A DNA stretch of 64,000 bases. Source: Lenisia limosa. Its lineage: Eukaryota; Breviatea. The position numbers and the translations under genes are program-made. Positions within the stretch are counted from its first letter, which is position 1; every line of letters begins with the position of its first letter. Location: NCBI GenBank assembly GCA_001655205.1, contig LPNZ01009518.1, positions 27,038-91,037 on the forward strand, read 5' to 3'. This document shows, piece after piece, positions 49,942 to 62,111 of the stretch. Under the pieces are notes generated by a model. It worked only from the letters and a program-made list of their open reading frames with translations. It had not been told where the DNA came from and ran no database searches.

Positions 49942-50141
49942 AGTATTTAAGTTTGCCCTTAGTTATTTGTTAATCTAATTTGTATAACAGAGTTCCCCCC
50001 TTTTTTCATTCATTCCTGGAGTTTTGAGGATTACTAATATACATTCACATTGAAACAGGAAACATTTTAAGAAATAAAAAACCATCAAAAGAAACAATGA
50101 TACACAACCTTAGAAATGCATAAAGTAGATCAATTTGCAGC

Positions 50142-50384
50142 ATGAACAAGAGTATTTCTAAAAAAAGTGACATAGCAAAAACTGCCTCGCTCTCAGAGAG
50201 AATTCAAGTACAAAAAAAGCCATTTTCAACTCCCACTCACAAAAGGGCCATGGCGTCATCGACAATTAGCAAGCTTCGGGCACAGTCACGAATGTCTCCG
50301 GAGGAACCAGCTAGACCAGTGGCCGACTGGAGCTATACCAATGAGCTAACGAAAACAAACGTACCTTTTTCACGACGCGGGTAA
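50142..50384 (+). CDS. Possible small basic protein
   Basis: Uninterrupted 80-codon frame from ATG 50142 (MNKSISKKSDIAKTASLSER), rich in Ser, Lys, Thr and Arg, in the gap between the convergent receptor and adenylyl cyclase genes. Intron-free reading is unusual here, where exons are short. No homologue is recognised, and it could be chance. Confidence 0.25.
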   Translation: MNKSISKKSDIAKTASLSERIQVQKKPFSTPTHKRAMASSTISKLRAQSRMSPEEPARPVADWSYTNELTKTNVPFSRRG

Positions 50385-50434
50385 TTGAAGGAACCGCAAT
50401 CTAGAGAGTAAGAAGCCTGTTCCCAATGAAGAGA

Positions 50435-53400
50435 TTAAGAAGCCGGTAGAGTGCAATCGAGTTCGTTTCTGAGAAAAGCCAGGCTCACCTTTGAGCTGAT
50501 ATGGCCCAGACCCTGTCCGTAAGCACCAAGTTTGAGGTCAGTTACTGACACTCGCGTTGAAGCCTTCGGGGGGGAGTTTCGGGGGGATGTGTCATCAATC
50601 TTGAGAGTAATCACGGGGCACACGGAACCTACGCTACTGAGACTAGTGACAGACACATCCATGCTCTGACGGCGGATAACTCCTGCTCTTGCGGCAACCG
50701 AGCCTCTTCGTCCCCTGCGCATCACATCTGCAGCCGTTACTTTGTTGCTCAATCATAACGCTAGTCTACCAGCGGCTTACTGTGCGACGATGATGCCGTC
50801 ACTGGTGAATGGCCCATGTCGGGTAGAATGTCCTAAACTGTCAGCAAAGCGACCAAGATAGTCGATTCAATTTGGGCTTTTGCTCAGATATTAAAACAAG
50901 ATCTGTTGAGGATGAGGGCTTACAGATACTGCCATCATTGGGAGTGCCGGGACAGGGGGAACATCCGGGAAGTGGCGTAGGGATGACGATAGGATGCCGT
51001 GCGGCTCCGCAATTAGTCCCTCAAAAAGGAACTTATAGCGTCTACACGGTGACGGAACAAGATGGCGCTTACGCAATGTCGAAGTTGACTTCAAGCACCA
51101 AGGCCCAAGCTTCAAGCTTCTCAGCAATTGCTCGGGCCGCGAAAAGGTCCGTAAGAACACGGCGGTATGTGTAGAGACCTGCAGATTAGTTCTTTCATAT
51201 CACGTAAACAAAGGCACATACGACCATAAAACTACCACCCCTCATACTGACGTAATGGCCGTCCTCAGACACGATTCCTGTCGGGTTTTCGCGATACTTC
51301 AGCGCGCACTGGATCAGCTCGGGAGAGTCTGCGGGACGCCAGTGTCGATCCTGTTGTCTCGCCTCTCGAAGTCCTAAGCGTTAGTCTCATTTAAAGACTG
51401 TTGAGCCCACCTCTGCAGTTCATTAAGGCGCGGCACCGCAGGAGAAGAGCCACTGTCTTCCAGACCGGGCCTTTTCCAATTTTACCGCCAGTAAGAGGAA
51501 GACTGGCAGGCTTGCTGTCGGAATCAATTCCGTCGGAAGCGGAAGGAACATGCAGGAGATGGTTGAGCCATTCCTGGGCCTCCAAAAACTTGCCTTTGGC
51601 AATAAGAAAGGTAGGAACCATGATGATGCAGGCGCCGACAGAGACATCGCTGGCAAAGTCGGTGGGGGTGATAGAGGTGCGACACAAGGACAGAATGACG
51701 TCATTACTGTCACTATCGTTGCACCAGGCGGATACAATTGCAGGTAGCCGACTGTCTGTTGTGATTACCGGCGGAAGCGGCGGGTTAAGGCCTTGAAGCT
51801 TCGGAAGAGCATCGGAAAGAAGTCCCGCTCTTCCGCCAATTAGCCCAATAACAAGGGCCGACGTAATGCACATCGTTGTGGATGGTTCATGCCCCACTCT
51901 TCGAGCAAGTAGAATCATTCGACGAACCTGAAAGTTACATGTCAGACATTAGCCAAACCAAATTCTCTGCATCTTGGGCTTTTCCTCTCACGGTAAGGCC
52001 AACACAGAGGTCAGCAAGGCCCGTTGTGACCTAAAACGTCATTTTATTCGCAATGTTGAACCTGTCTCATTTTCAATTGACCTATCTTTAAATATTGTGT
52101 TATTAAAAAGCACCCGTAAGCAATCGTTATGAGTCTTGGAAGGAAGGTTGCAAAACATCGGTTATAAAGCACCATAGGGGTTCAGACTTACCGGATCAAT
52201 GAAGCCGTCAATGTTACTGAGGAGGGGGACAACGTGTGCGGAAGGCATGTTAGCACACCACGGTCTGAAGTGTCAAAAGCGGAAAAATGACAAGCCTACC
52301 TTGATGGGTTCGTTGGGATACTGCTGAGAATATCGAACGACGACGAAGGCCAATGCCCCACCCTCCAAGATGATTTCGCATAAATGGCGTGGGCGCGAAG
52401 GTCCAGTAGCTCCACATCTCCAACAGGGATAGCTAAGTTGGTTAATAGCACTTCATCTTGTAGCAGTATTTGTTAATAATCCAGCAGGTACTTACTTCGT
52501 GCCAGACCAATAGCTCGCTCTCCCCAGGACCTGAGGGGTTAGTACAGCGGATTGGAACGGTGGACTTAAACCACGGCAACTCACTTCGAATCGTGTAGTT
52601 GGAGACTTTGGAACGAAGTGTAGGCCTTAAAGAGGGTCACTTCCACTGTTGTTGATTTGGGCAGGTCACTCATATGCTCCACGGCCTGATCGATTCCTTT
52701 GCGCAGTTGAGAGGAATGAGCACCGTGGTCCAAGAGATACTGGCAAGAGAGCTTGAATTGGAGAGTGGCCTGACAGTCAAGATTATTTCTTTGTTGGTTG
52801 TTTGGATGCCCCTCATATCAATTAAACCCGTTTTGCTACGTAACAGTATCTAATGCGACAGACAGCAAACTAACCAGAGCAGCGTTGCGATTGGACGACT
52901 CCGTCCGAAGCTGATGGGCCTTGATTGAGAGCGAAAAGAGCTGCGATGACTCACGACTCCTTCCTTCGACTGAAAAGTAAAACAAAGTCTGCAGAACGTA
53001 CTTGCAGCCTTATCTCCAGCAGCCTCCGCCGTATTAGCAGCCAAGGCAATAATTTCCAATGGCGGGTTATCTCGGCCATCCACCGCGAGACTGCGGGGTT
53101 AATACAGGACATGGGGGGTAGAGCTTCCCTTTGGCCGAGGATAAAAATATAACAAAACATTTCCTCGTATTGTACAACTCACAAGTAATGTTGAGCAATG
53201 GACGGAAGCTGATCCGGGTACTGAGAGTGCAAATATCGGCCAATTTCCCCATGTAGAGAGCGCCGCTCGTCCGGGGCAATAAGGTCATAAATGACCTCCT
53301 TGATGGTGGGGCTCTTAAAGACGTAATGCAGCCCGTCCGACCGTGAAGATGGTTCAACCAATCCGTGGTTGGCAAGGGCTTCAACATGCCTCCGCACCTG

Positions 53401-56400
53401 GAAATATGATCGTGTCGCCCTCACATCACACAGCAGAGTCGCAAGGCAAATGATTGGGTGAATTAATATTATACTCTAATCCAATATCTCTTTGATGGTG
53501 GATCCGCCCTCACCTGGTGAGCCTCACTACCGGCCGGGTACACCTCTTGGATAACTAGAACAGAAAACTCCAGGCCAACAACCGCAGCGACTTTCAAGGT
53601 TAGCTGCAATGCTGGGGGGGGGGGGGGNNNNNNNNNNNNNNNNNNNNNNNNNNNNNNNNNNNNNNNNNNNNNNNNNNNNNNNNNNNNNNNNNNNNNNNNN
53701 NNNNNNNNNNNNNNNNATTGTAAAAGAGTTCGAGGGAAATACCAATGAGGACCAAATAATAACTCAACAGCAAAAGTGGAGGCCCGACCAGCTTACCAGG
53801 TGCAAGGTGATCAACTCGGCTGAGAATTAGCCCAATGACAGCCTAAAAGTGAGAATGTTATACGTCATACCTGGGGTAATGCAAGGTGAGCAAGGTCATG
53901 ACCGGGCTTGAGGACAATGACTCCGTTTTGATTGGCAACCGCATCCTAAAGCCAGTAAATAACGGTTTTGTTATCTTGTAGAAAAGGCAAAGAATGTGCT
54001 ACAAGGTGATGGCAAAAGGCTTTCTGGTATGGTATCCTAGTTGTAGTATTGAGAGTAGAACAATGTCCATAATAATTGCATTGGGACTAGGGCTTCACCC
54101 GGTTCGAAAAAAGACTGAATTTCTTGATAAGTCTCGAAAATTTTCGATGTTTTACCGGTCTTTTCGAACCGATGTGAAGCTCTAATTAGGGCAGCTCACC
54201 TCAGTTAGGAGAGAGAGCGCCATTTCCTCGACCAAAAATGGGTTTCCGTGGCTTCTTGACAGAATGGACTCAATGATTTCAGTATCAATGTCACTTGCCT
54301 GATGGTGAGACAACAACAGTGACAAACCGATAAAGAGCTGAGGGAGCTTAGCGTCAGACGGCGCACATCATCCAACTGAAGAGCCTCAAGTTTCAAGCTA
54401 CTCCATGAGAGGAGGTGTGCTCTTAAAAGAAAGAAAACAATACAGATCTTAAATTTTGGGACCAAAGGGAAGTTCAAGCTGCCAGAACGCTTACAATATG
54501 CTTTGGCACGTTGAATGGAGGATCTTGAGCTCGGCAGGAGGAGACGTTTCAATACCCCATGGGCGGTGCGAAATAACTAACAGGAGCGGCAGGTGCTGCT
54601 GACTGAGGCTGACTATTGCTTGCCATGACGTAGAGTCAAGGAAGTGTCCGTCATGAAGGAAGAGCACTGTTGGATGAGTCCAAGGAACGCACTATGTTTG
54701 GCTATACATGTATGTGCTCTTTCAGTCCAGGCCTACACAAAGGCGAAGCAATCAGGGCGGTTTGGATGAGGTACAGCAAGACGGCCTTGGCCTTGGACGT
54801 GCGTTGTTTGCCTTTCAGCGCTGCACAGGCTGGCGTTTCAGGGGTTCGTCGCCCGAGTAAACTGCGTGTCAGAGTTGCTGCTCAAAACAGTATCCCTTAT
54901 TGCCTCATACTGGTTGAGTAAAGGACTGTAGGTTTTCATGATCTTGGCGGCAGCAGCTTCTACCGTCCCAGATATGCCGGAGTTTGGGGGGCTGAAAGTG
55001 GTTATGAAAGCAAAAGGCAATCTTGTATTGTACACCAGGGGTCTATATCACCCACCTTGACGGGAGGCCAAGAATAGTTTTCACGATGTCTTTGAAGCCG
55101 GCGAGAGCATCCGAACCTCCAGTCGAGTCGCCGGACCCCTCAAGCGTGATGAGGCCGATGTCGCGGCTCAATGAGCAGATGTGCCGCGCGAAGTGCGACT
55201 TTCCCAGTCCAGCTTCCCCTAGAATATCAAGAGATAATAAATACAATATGACAAGGAAGTATCTGGCCTAAGCCGTCCACAACATTCACGCTTACAAGAG
55301 ATATTGGAGTACAGTGTAACATTAATTCACCTATCATTTGCCTTAAAACTCTGTTCACAACGTGCGTTACGTTCAAACCTTCAACAAAGATGATGCGCGC
55401 AGGACCGGATTGACTGATATCATCAAGGTCCTTCAGACGCTCAATTTCGGTTCGGACGATGTCCACCTCCTTCTTCCTTCCAAATAGAGGTTTTCGTCCA
55501 GAGTCCGGACCGGACCGTACCATGACAGGCGTGTACACCTGCGATGTTAGATTTGCCTCCAAAAAGAGCCAGGACAGACGTTGAGCTGCTGGCCGCCCTT
55601 GATGGTCAGCGTCCCCTGTGCATTATGCAGACAACGGTAGCGGGTCAGGTCGTAGGTGTTTTGGTCAATAAGAACTATCTGACTGCTCTGGACAGGGTGA
55701 GGTGGAAGAAAGCATAATTATTGTAGACAGCCTGACATATAGGGTGTGTTTTCTTATAGGGGAGAAAGTGCTCAAAAGCTAAAGCAAAAGTGCTCTCACC
55801 CACATTTGCCATGATATGCGCCGCTAAGTTGACAGCATGCCCAATGACTGTGAATTCTCTTCGGTTCTCGTTTCCAACTATAGAATAAGAGCACCATATT
55901 CATACCAGCTCCACAGAAGCACTTTCCAGTTGCAACTCCGACCGACGCGATTTGCTTCTTATCAGACAGGGCGCGGTACATCTCAAGAGCAGCCTGAGGG
56001 TAAGAGAACACCTTGGCATACCATCACGCCTCTCAGAGGGTCGTTCTCGTGGAACACCAATGCTCCCAAAGTGCCAATAAGAACGGTGCCTTTGTCGTCG
56101 ACAAGGAACTACGGAATCACTTTCAAGCCCAAGATATTAACCCCTTTATGGACCTTCACAGAATTGTGGTCCAGTTAAAAATTCGTAACGAAAAAACTAA
56201 ATCACAAGACCTGACACCGCCTTGAGCAGAGAAAAAGTGCTTTCAGTATGGGGTGAAAAAGAGAGTACCCCACACGATAGGCTATTATTCTCAGCCAACC
56301 TGTCTCACAGTCCCTTCGAATCTGAACAGAATAGCTTGTAAAGTCTTGAGCACGGATTGGACATTGTCGATCTGATCGTTATAAACAGCAGCTGACTCAC

Positions 56401-59400
56401 CTGGTCGGACGCAAAGGTAAGACTTTCCAGCTTGACAAAAACGGTTGTGACCCTTCTTATTTCGCCTTGGAAGTCTGATAATCCAGCATCAACACGCGCA
56501 AGAACTTCCGCCTGTCGTTCGTGAATTGAGACATGTGGTAGAATTGTATTAGTAAAAGAGTATACCAATCGAGGAGCGGGGNNNNNNNNNNNNNNNNNNN
56601 NNNNNNNNNNNNNNNNNNNNNNNNNNNNNNNNNNNNNNNNNNNNNNNTAAGGTATCAATCATGATACTGATATTTCATCAATTCACTGTAGTACTGCGGG
56701 GTGAGTGGGGGGAGGGGCATACCTGAATGTAACGCCGGATGCCAGGGTTTTCCGACTTCGCCACCACTCCCAATTCAGAGTTATGTATCTCACAAGGCAC
56801 GCTCTTCGGAATAGTGTCCATAATGAAGATCCTGGGAGTGAGAAGAACAAGACAGCCTACTCGTTTTCCTCCCTTGAAATCTGAATTTTTGCCGCCACAT
56901 CACTGAAGGCCTCGCGAGAAAGCGCCAACTCTCCTCTCTGTATTGGGTCAAACAAAGAGCCTCAAACCTTGGCGTTGTTGACGGCCTCGCCAAGTTGACT
57001 CATGCTTTGACCCGCAACCACGTATTCCCATCGGCCGTCCACACCACCTGAAAGTGAGAATTCAGGGTTTGAATGGTGGACACAAAATGGACAATTGCAG
57101 CTTTGAAACAAGCCATCCCACCAAGATGCAGGCTTGCGAGACGCCCGGCTGATACCGCCCCGTGAAGGTACAGCGACAAATCGTTGTTGTTCGGATCAGT
57201 GTAGATCAGTCCAACACACTCAATTCCGCACCTCACTGCCATCCCTGCAAGATAAAAGTCATCCAAAGAAAAGAAGATTACATGTAATTTTTGACCTCTC
57301 AAGATCGCAACCAGGGTGTCCGAAAGTGACAATAAGCGCATCACCAGCAAATTTAACCACATCGCCTGTGTATGTAAAAAAAACAGACACCGATGGAAGG
57401 TTTAATCATTTAGATGCCCCACCTCCAAAACGGTCAATAACGTGCTGAATCATGTTGAAGTAGTTGTTCAAATGCTGGATGGTGAGGATCACGAAGCGAT
57501 AAGAATAGTAACGAAGGGTGCTTACAAAAGAAACTGTTTCGGCGGGGTAGGACTTGGCAAATGCTGAGAAGCCACTGATGTCGAGAAACAAAATGCTGTC
57601 GAGTTTAGGGACAAAAAAAATTAGCGCTTCACATTTGGTTCGTAAAAGCCAGTACAAATAAGGATATTTAAAGAACGAAGTGAAGCCATCAAAACAACTC
57701 AAATCAACATTCAGAGAAAAACGAGAACCACAAACTTGCCATAGAAGTAGTCAATTTCTGGCCCGAAGGGAGGAGAGTTGTTCGCATTGAACCGCCGCCA
57801 AATAGCACGCGGTACAAACGCTGAAACTAAAACAGTGACAAAGAGGAAGGTCACGTACCTGCAGTGTTGCCAAGCTTGTTCAATGACAATTCGTTTGTTA
57901 GTTTGTTGACAGTCTAAAGAGTGAAACAATGGTAGTAAGTTACCTTCTTCTTTTGGAAACTTGTATGAACAGTGGCGGTGGAAGAGGACTAAACTGTTAG
58001 TAAAAAAAAGGAAAACAAACCCTGCTTCTGGTCCGGGGTTGAGGAGTGATAGAATTTGCCTGGAGGGGTCAATGGAAAAGTTAATCTGAATAGCACATGG
58101 AACTACAGCAGACTTCCATCCAGGTGAATGATATGAGAAGATACTTCATATTCTCTTACCATAAGTCGGTTTTTGATGACAACATTAGGGTCGGCAGTTT
58201 CAGCAGGATCTGAGCAGTGAAGCTATCGTAATGTTGCAGTAGAGATCTGTCTTTCGAACGATAAAGCAACAATGAAATATCATATTCCCCTCACGTGGTG
58301 ATGGTGGTGTGGTTACAGTAACAATGGGGTATTGCTCCTCATCGCTATCCGAGCCGAATTCCTCATCAGGCAGGGCTGGCACCTTGGAGTTACGACATGA
58401 TGAATGACTTACTCTCTCATTGATGTTCCTCAGACTACTGGTCACTGCGGCGTGGAACATTGCTGGGTCAATACTTGCCTCACTAGGCATGTTTGAGGGA
58501 CTAAAACGGTGAAATTGAATGGCAATAAACCAACGTTTTCGGCACCCGGGGCGAGCGACTCGGAGAATGCGCGCCCTACACCATCAGTATAGCCATCAAT
58601 GTGCAGAAATGAAATTGTTGACGCAATGACAAAGAAAAAAGATCGAGACACACGGCCCTGCAGACTGTTCTTGAGGGGGACGGCTGAGCGGATAGTTGCA
58701 CATTAAGCTGTCCCGACGCTTGGCGCTGACGCAATTGCTCAATATCCGACGAAGACGTACCCATCACTTGCCGCGTCACCCGGGGCACCCTAGGGATGCT
58801 AGGAAGCGGCTTGGGTAACAGTATCGGCGGCGACCCTGATCTAGACACCCCAGGTGAGACAAGTTGGGTTTTGGAGGTGTTTTTGGACACAGTGACGGAT
58901 GAGAGGTGGGAAGAGGGGTTCGTTGAGGGTTGAGACGTCAGAGGCGACAGAAAGGGTGATGAAGGGAATGTGTCGGTCGGGACTTTTGGCGAAATAGACC
59001 GTCTTTCGAAGGAGCTACCCTCCACTGCTTTAGGAGACGCTTCGGGAGAGTGCTGGGGGGATGGGGCCCTTGACCTGTCTCCTCGCACAAGTCCTGCAAA
59101 AGCAAACCTGGACAGTCAAACCAGGCTTAAAGCTAAGTCAAAATAGCCCCACAGACTTGCCTGAGTGACTATGTGAACGCGTGCGAGTGTTCAGATAAAG
59201 AACAGGCAGGTTGCTGACGGTGGCGTCCGTTGTAAGGGGGCTATTCAACAATGAAAAAAGAGGACGGCAGTAGCCATGCTTATCAAGAATATAAAGAGAA
59301 GAACTGAAGCCTAGGTTGTCAACACTACATGCACTACGAAATTCAATGATTCTATTATTCCTTCCATTATAGCTTTAAGAAAATGCATTTAGCCCAGGTT

Positions 59401-60325
59401 CAGCCATATAGCTTTACGAAATACAGTTAGCCCAGGTTCACAAACCTTGGAAGAGATCCATGCGACGTCCCAGGAATGATAAGTCTAAACAATGATTGCT
59501 AGGAAAAGAGCCCTACTCAGTTAGCGGCACTTTAGCAGCACCCTTGCTTTGGCTTTCGCCAATTAGACCTGGGAATGACGTTGAAAGTGACGTGTTTGGT
59601 GCAGCTATGAGGGTAATAGCGACCTGGCCAATGCAAAAAGAAGCAGAAACTCCGCCACCAACAGTTCCTCTTGACACCCGACGGAATTGCCGATTCCGAC
59701 TTCTTGGCGCTTTGGATAGCCAATTCATTGGCCTGCTCAAGGTCCGCCGCCGACTTTCCACCTACTCTGCTGTACATGGGGTTGAGCTCGAGGTTTATTG
59801 TTGGAGACGTGGACAGGTTAACGGATGGCCTGGGCGCACTTAGGCAAGCCGTTGACAGTGGCGAAGATTGGCCTCGTTGCCGCCGTGGAAGAAGATCTGA
59901 GGAGTCAGCTCATTGGGCGGATTAGTTGGGCTTCCTTACAGTCCAAAAAGGTCTGAATTTCTGATCCTCGATAAAAACAGATATTATACTGGTATTTTTC
60001 GGACCGTAGAGCCCCCGCGGACACCGTCAACACCACCCATAAACATAGACATCACACAAGCCCATTTCACTGAGGAGAGGTAACACATGATATTAAATAT
60101 TGGCGAACCTGGAGTAAGTGAGGCCGGATAGTCTCTTGTCGCCCCATCACGAACCATCCCATCCGGGGTGAGGAAGCCGGTTCCTAAAGAGACAGCATAA
60201 ATATGTAACGATTTTCCCATATCCAACTGCAAACGCCTGACATTTATTCCAATAATTGTTAATAGTGTAGCTAATGTAATTACATATCCAACCTGCTCGA
60301 AGGCGAGCTGCTGGATGCTGATCAT
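50435..60325 (-). CDS. Soluble adenylyl cyclase homologue (ADCY10-like): two cyclase domains plus ATPase
   Basis: Large gene with proposed start MISIQQLAFEQ at 60323-60325. The N-terminal part is Ser/Pro-rich (58200-59090). Cyclase domain 1 runs about 57000-57830: FVPRAIWRRFN, SILFLDISGFSAFAKSYP (first metal Asp), HLNNYFNMIQHVIDRFGGG, GDVVKFAGDALIVTF (second metal Asp, plus the Lys that reads adenine) and GGVDGRWEYVVAGQSMSQLG. Cyclase domain 2 runs about 55790-56520: EIRRVTTVFVKLESL, VSVGVATGKCFCGA-like, NRREFTVIGHAVNLAAHIM. An NTPase follows (GRKKEVDIVRTEIERL; P-loop GEAGLGKSHFARHIC at about 55200; Walker B-like VLFLHDGHFLDSTSW at about 54640). Then comes a winged-helix/TPR-like C-terminal region (VEALANHGLVEPSSRSDGLH at about 53350; EKLEAWALVLEVNFDIA at about 51080) to stop 50435. 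Animal ADCY10 responds to bicarbonate and calcium; the Dictyostelium homologue is a guanylyl cyclase, while the Lys/Thr pair here suggests ATP. The first 5' exons could belong to a separate gene. Confidence 0.9.
54088..54184. mobile_element. MITE-like palindromic element, copy 5
   Basis: The best palindrome of the family, in an intron of the ADCY10-like gene. Left tagggcttcacccggttcga, right tcgaaccgatgtgaagctct, with inverted inner arms. Flanking 8-mers ATTGGGAC (54080-54087) and ATTAGGGC (54185-54192) agree at 6 of 8 positions, a decayed target duplication. Confidence 0.8.
57622..57688. mobile_element. MITE-like palindromic element, copy 6 (short)
   Basis: Intron of the ADCY10-like gene. 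Ends gcgcttcacatttggttcg and gaacgaagtgaagcc are inverted copies of the family ends; the centre is shortened to about 30 bp. Confidence 0.6.
59943..60013. mobile_element. Diverged MITE-like element, copy 7
   Basis: Intron near the 5' end of the ADCY10-like gene. Left ccaaaaaggtctgaatttct, core gatcctcgataaaaacagat, right tttttcggaccgtagagccc. It is closest to copy 4. Confidence 0.5.
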
Positions 60326-60879
60326 TTCGTCCAGTGGGAAGGTTAGAGAGGGATGTAGTTAGAGATCGCGGGCAAATCGATTGCCGAATCTAAGGGTATT
60401 CTATCAAACAATTGAGATAAAAAATAGAATTATAAGCAAGGCAGAAGGTCAAGAAGGAAAGGAAAGCCCACAAACCTGGCGCTTTGGGTTCTGATACATT
60501 CCAAGTCTTATAGTAGCAGTTCAGAAACAGCTTCACTAACAACTTCGTTGTAGATATTGAATAAAAACCATTGTGCCTGAGGAAATAACTGATTCGGGCT
60601 GTTGCTCACTGCTCTCTGGGTACGTAAAGAAGCCAATACTATACCAATATATCAACAATACTTAAGAATAATCTAGAATATGTACAGATGGTCGATAAAC
60701 GATGAAACTGGAAATTTTTGATTTTTGGGGTTTTGGTGTTTTTTGCGGAAAATGCCTCGCGGCGGCGGCATAGTCTTGCTGTGTTGGTGCCGGTCCGGTT
60801 CCCCGCAAAATTGGGCAATTGGCCCCCCCCCTTAATCTTGCGGATATATCACGGACTCTAAAAAGCCCGAGCTTCCATC
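60326..60879. promoter_or_regulatory. Divergent region, cyclase/TRIC
   Basis: About 550 bp between the ADCY10-like start and the TRIC start. It contains a C run (60823-60831) and T/G-rich DNA near 60720-60750. No exon was identified; it presumably holds both promoters. Confidence 0.3.
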
Positions 60880-62079
60880 ATGCTTCTGGACTCTGTTCTT
60901 GAGCCAGTGCAGATCTTCTTGTTTGAACCGTGGTTTGGCGTGTTGACTATCACATGGATCCATTCTCTCTGGGGTTAGGGGGAGGTTATTTGAGGAACTT
61001 CATTGCTTTTATTTTTTGTTTCTCTATTTTTTGTCCCCCCCCCCCCNNNNNNNNNNNNNNNNNNNNNNNNNNNNNNNNNNNNNNNNNNNNNNNNNNNNNN
61101 NNNNNNNNNNNNNNNNNNNNNNNNNNNNCAAATCATGATCTCCCAAAATATCCGGTATTGCAGTACCTTCTTGTTGTCGTTGGTACCGCAGGAGGTAAGC
61201 TGATTATCTTGAGAAATGAAACATCAGGAATGAATATCGATGAGTTTATTCTGCACAAGCCCTTCTCATTTGTCTACAACTTTTTCCCAGTTGCGATAAC
61301 ATGGTAAGTCGACCAAATTGAACTGCTGTTGACTCCAATAGGACTCTGGTTAATTACTCACCTTTCGATATCGTGTGGAGAGTTATTACGTCTACACCTT
61401 TTATGGTAAGTATGTTGTGAGGCAGTTGCGGTACTAAGGTTTCAGGTGATGCATGAGCTTAGCGAAGGATGTATCTGGGTAAGTAGCCTTGATTGTGAAA
61501 ATTACTATCCAGTGGGTGGCAATGCTTGGAGGTCTTCAGGTTGGACTCAGCAACTTTGAAGGACATTTGATTCCAATCTTGTTTTTCACTCTGATAAGAG
61601 GTGAGCACATTGGAGGGTCTGACAAGACAGGTTGCGGCGGAGCATTTTTCATGTGGTATGAAAAGACAACTCGAGGAATCTGGGACATATTCGACCTTCA
61701 CCATCCTTCAATGTAGGAGCTGACGGGGGAAGGGTTTTTTAAAACAGAATTTTATTTCCAAGGCCCTTGAGGATGACTTTCTATCACTCAGCTATGATCG
61801 TAGCATCGTATCACATCCATTCGGATCTCTTTGAAGTAGTGCGTGTATACGTGTTTTGCGTCTGCACCGCATTTATGGTCAGCTGTGCTCTTGGAACGTA
61901 AGGGGGGGGGGGGNNNNNNNNNNNNNNNNNNNNNNNNNNNNNNNNNNNNNNNNNNNNNNNNNNNNNNNNNNNNNNNTAGCATGATCAGTCCGTACATCTC
62001 TATTGAAAACTTTGTCCTTTCTTTATGGATGAAGTTGTCTCATTGGTTCCCCCACATTCATTCCAAGAAGAAAGACTAA
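60880..62079 (+). CDS. TRIC-type intracellular cation channel (TMEM38 family)
   Basis: Trimeric K+-selective channel of the ER or SR that balances charge during Ca2+ release. It starts MLLDSVLEPVQIFLFEPWFG (ATG 60880). After an N gap (61047-61128) the family core follows: LLVVVGTAGGKLIILR (about 61160-61215), NYSPFDIVWRVITSTPFMVM (about 61350-61450, split by an intron; matches the YxCPxDxxY motif region), TIQWVAMLGGLQVGLSNFEG (about 61500-61560), and GGAFFMWYEKTTRGIWDIFD (about 61635-61695). The last helix is VRVYVFCVCTAFMVSCALGT (about 61840-61898), matching the FTMFMVSCKV helix of TMEM38A. A second gap (61914-61976) precedes the last exon, ending HIHSKKKD with a C-terminal basic retrieval-like tail, stop 62077-62079. 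Stops of this gene and the next are 32 bp apart. Confidence 0.8.
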
Positions 62080-62111
62080 TTTTTCCAATATGTATTGTTT
62101 CAAAACTGTTT

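Noticed and set aside
51401-51796. Plus-strand open frame of about 130 codons
   Set aside because: Opposite a minus-strand exon chain (FLIAKGKFLEAQEWLNHLLH) that fits the C-terminal region of the ADCY10-like protein.
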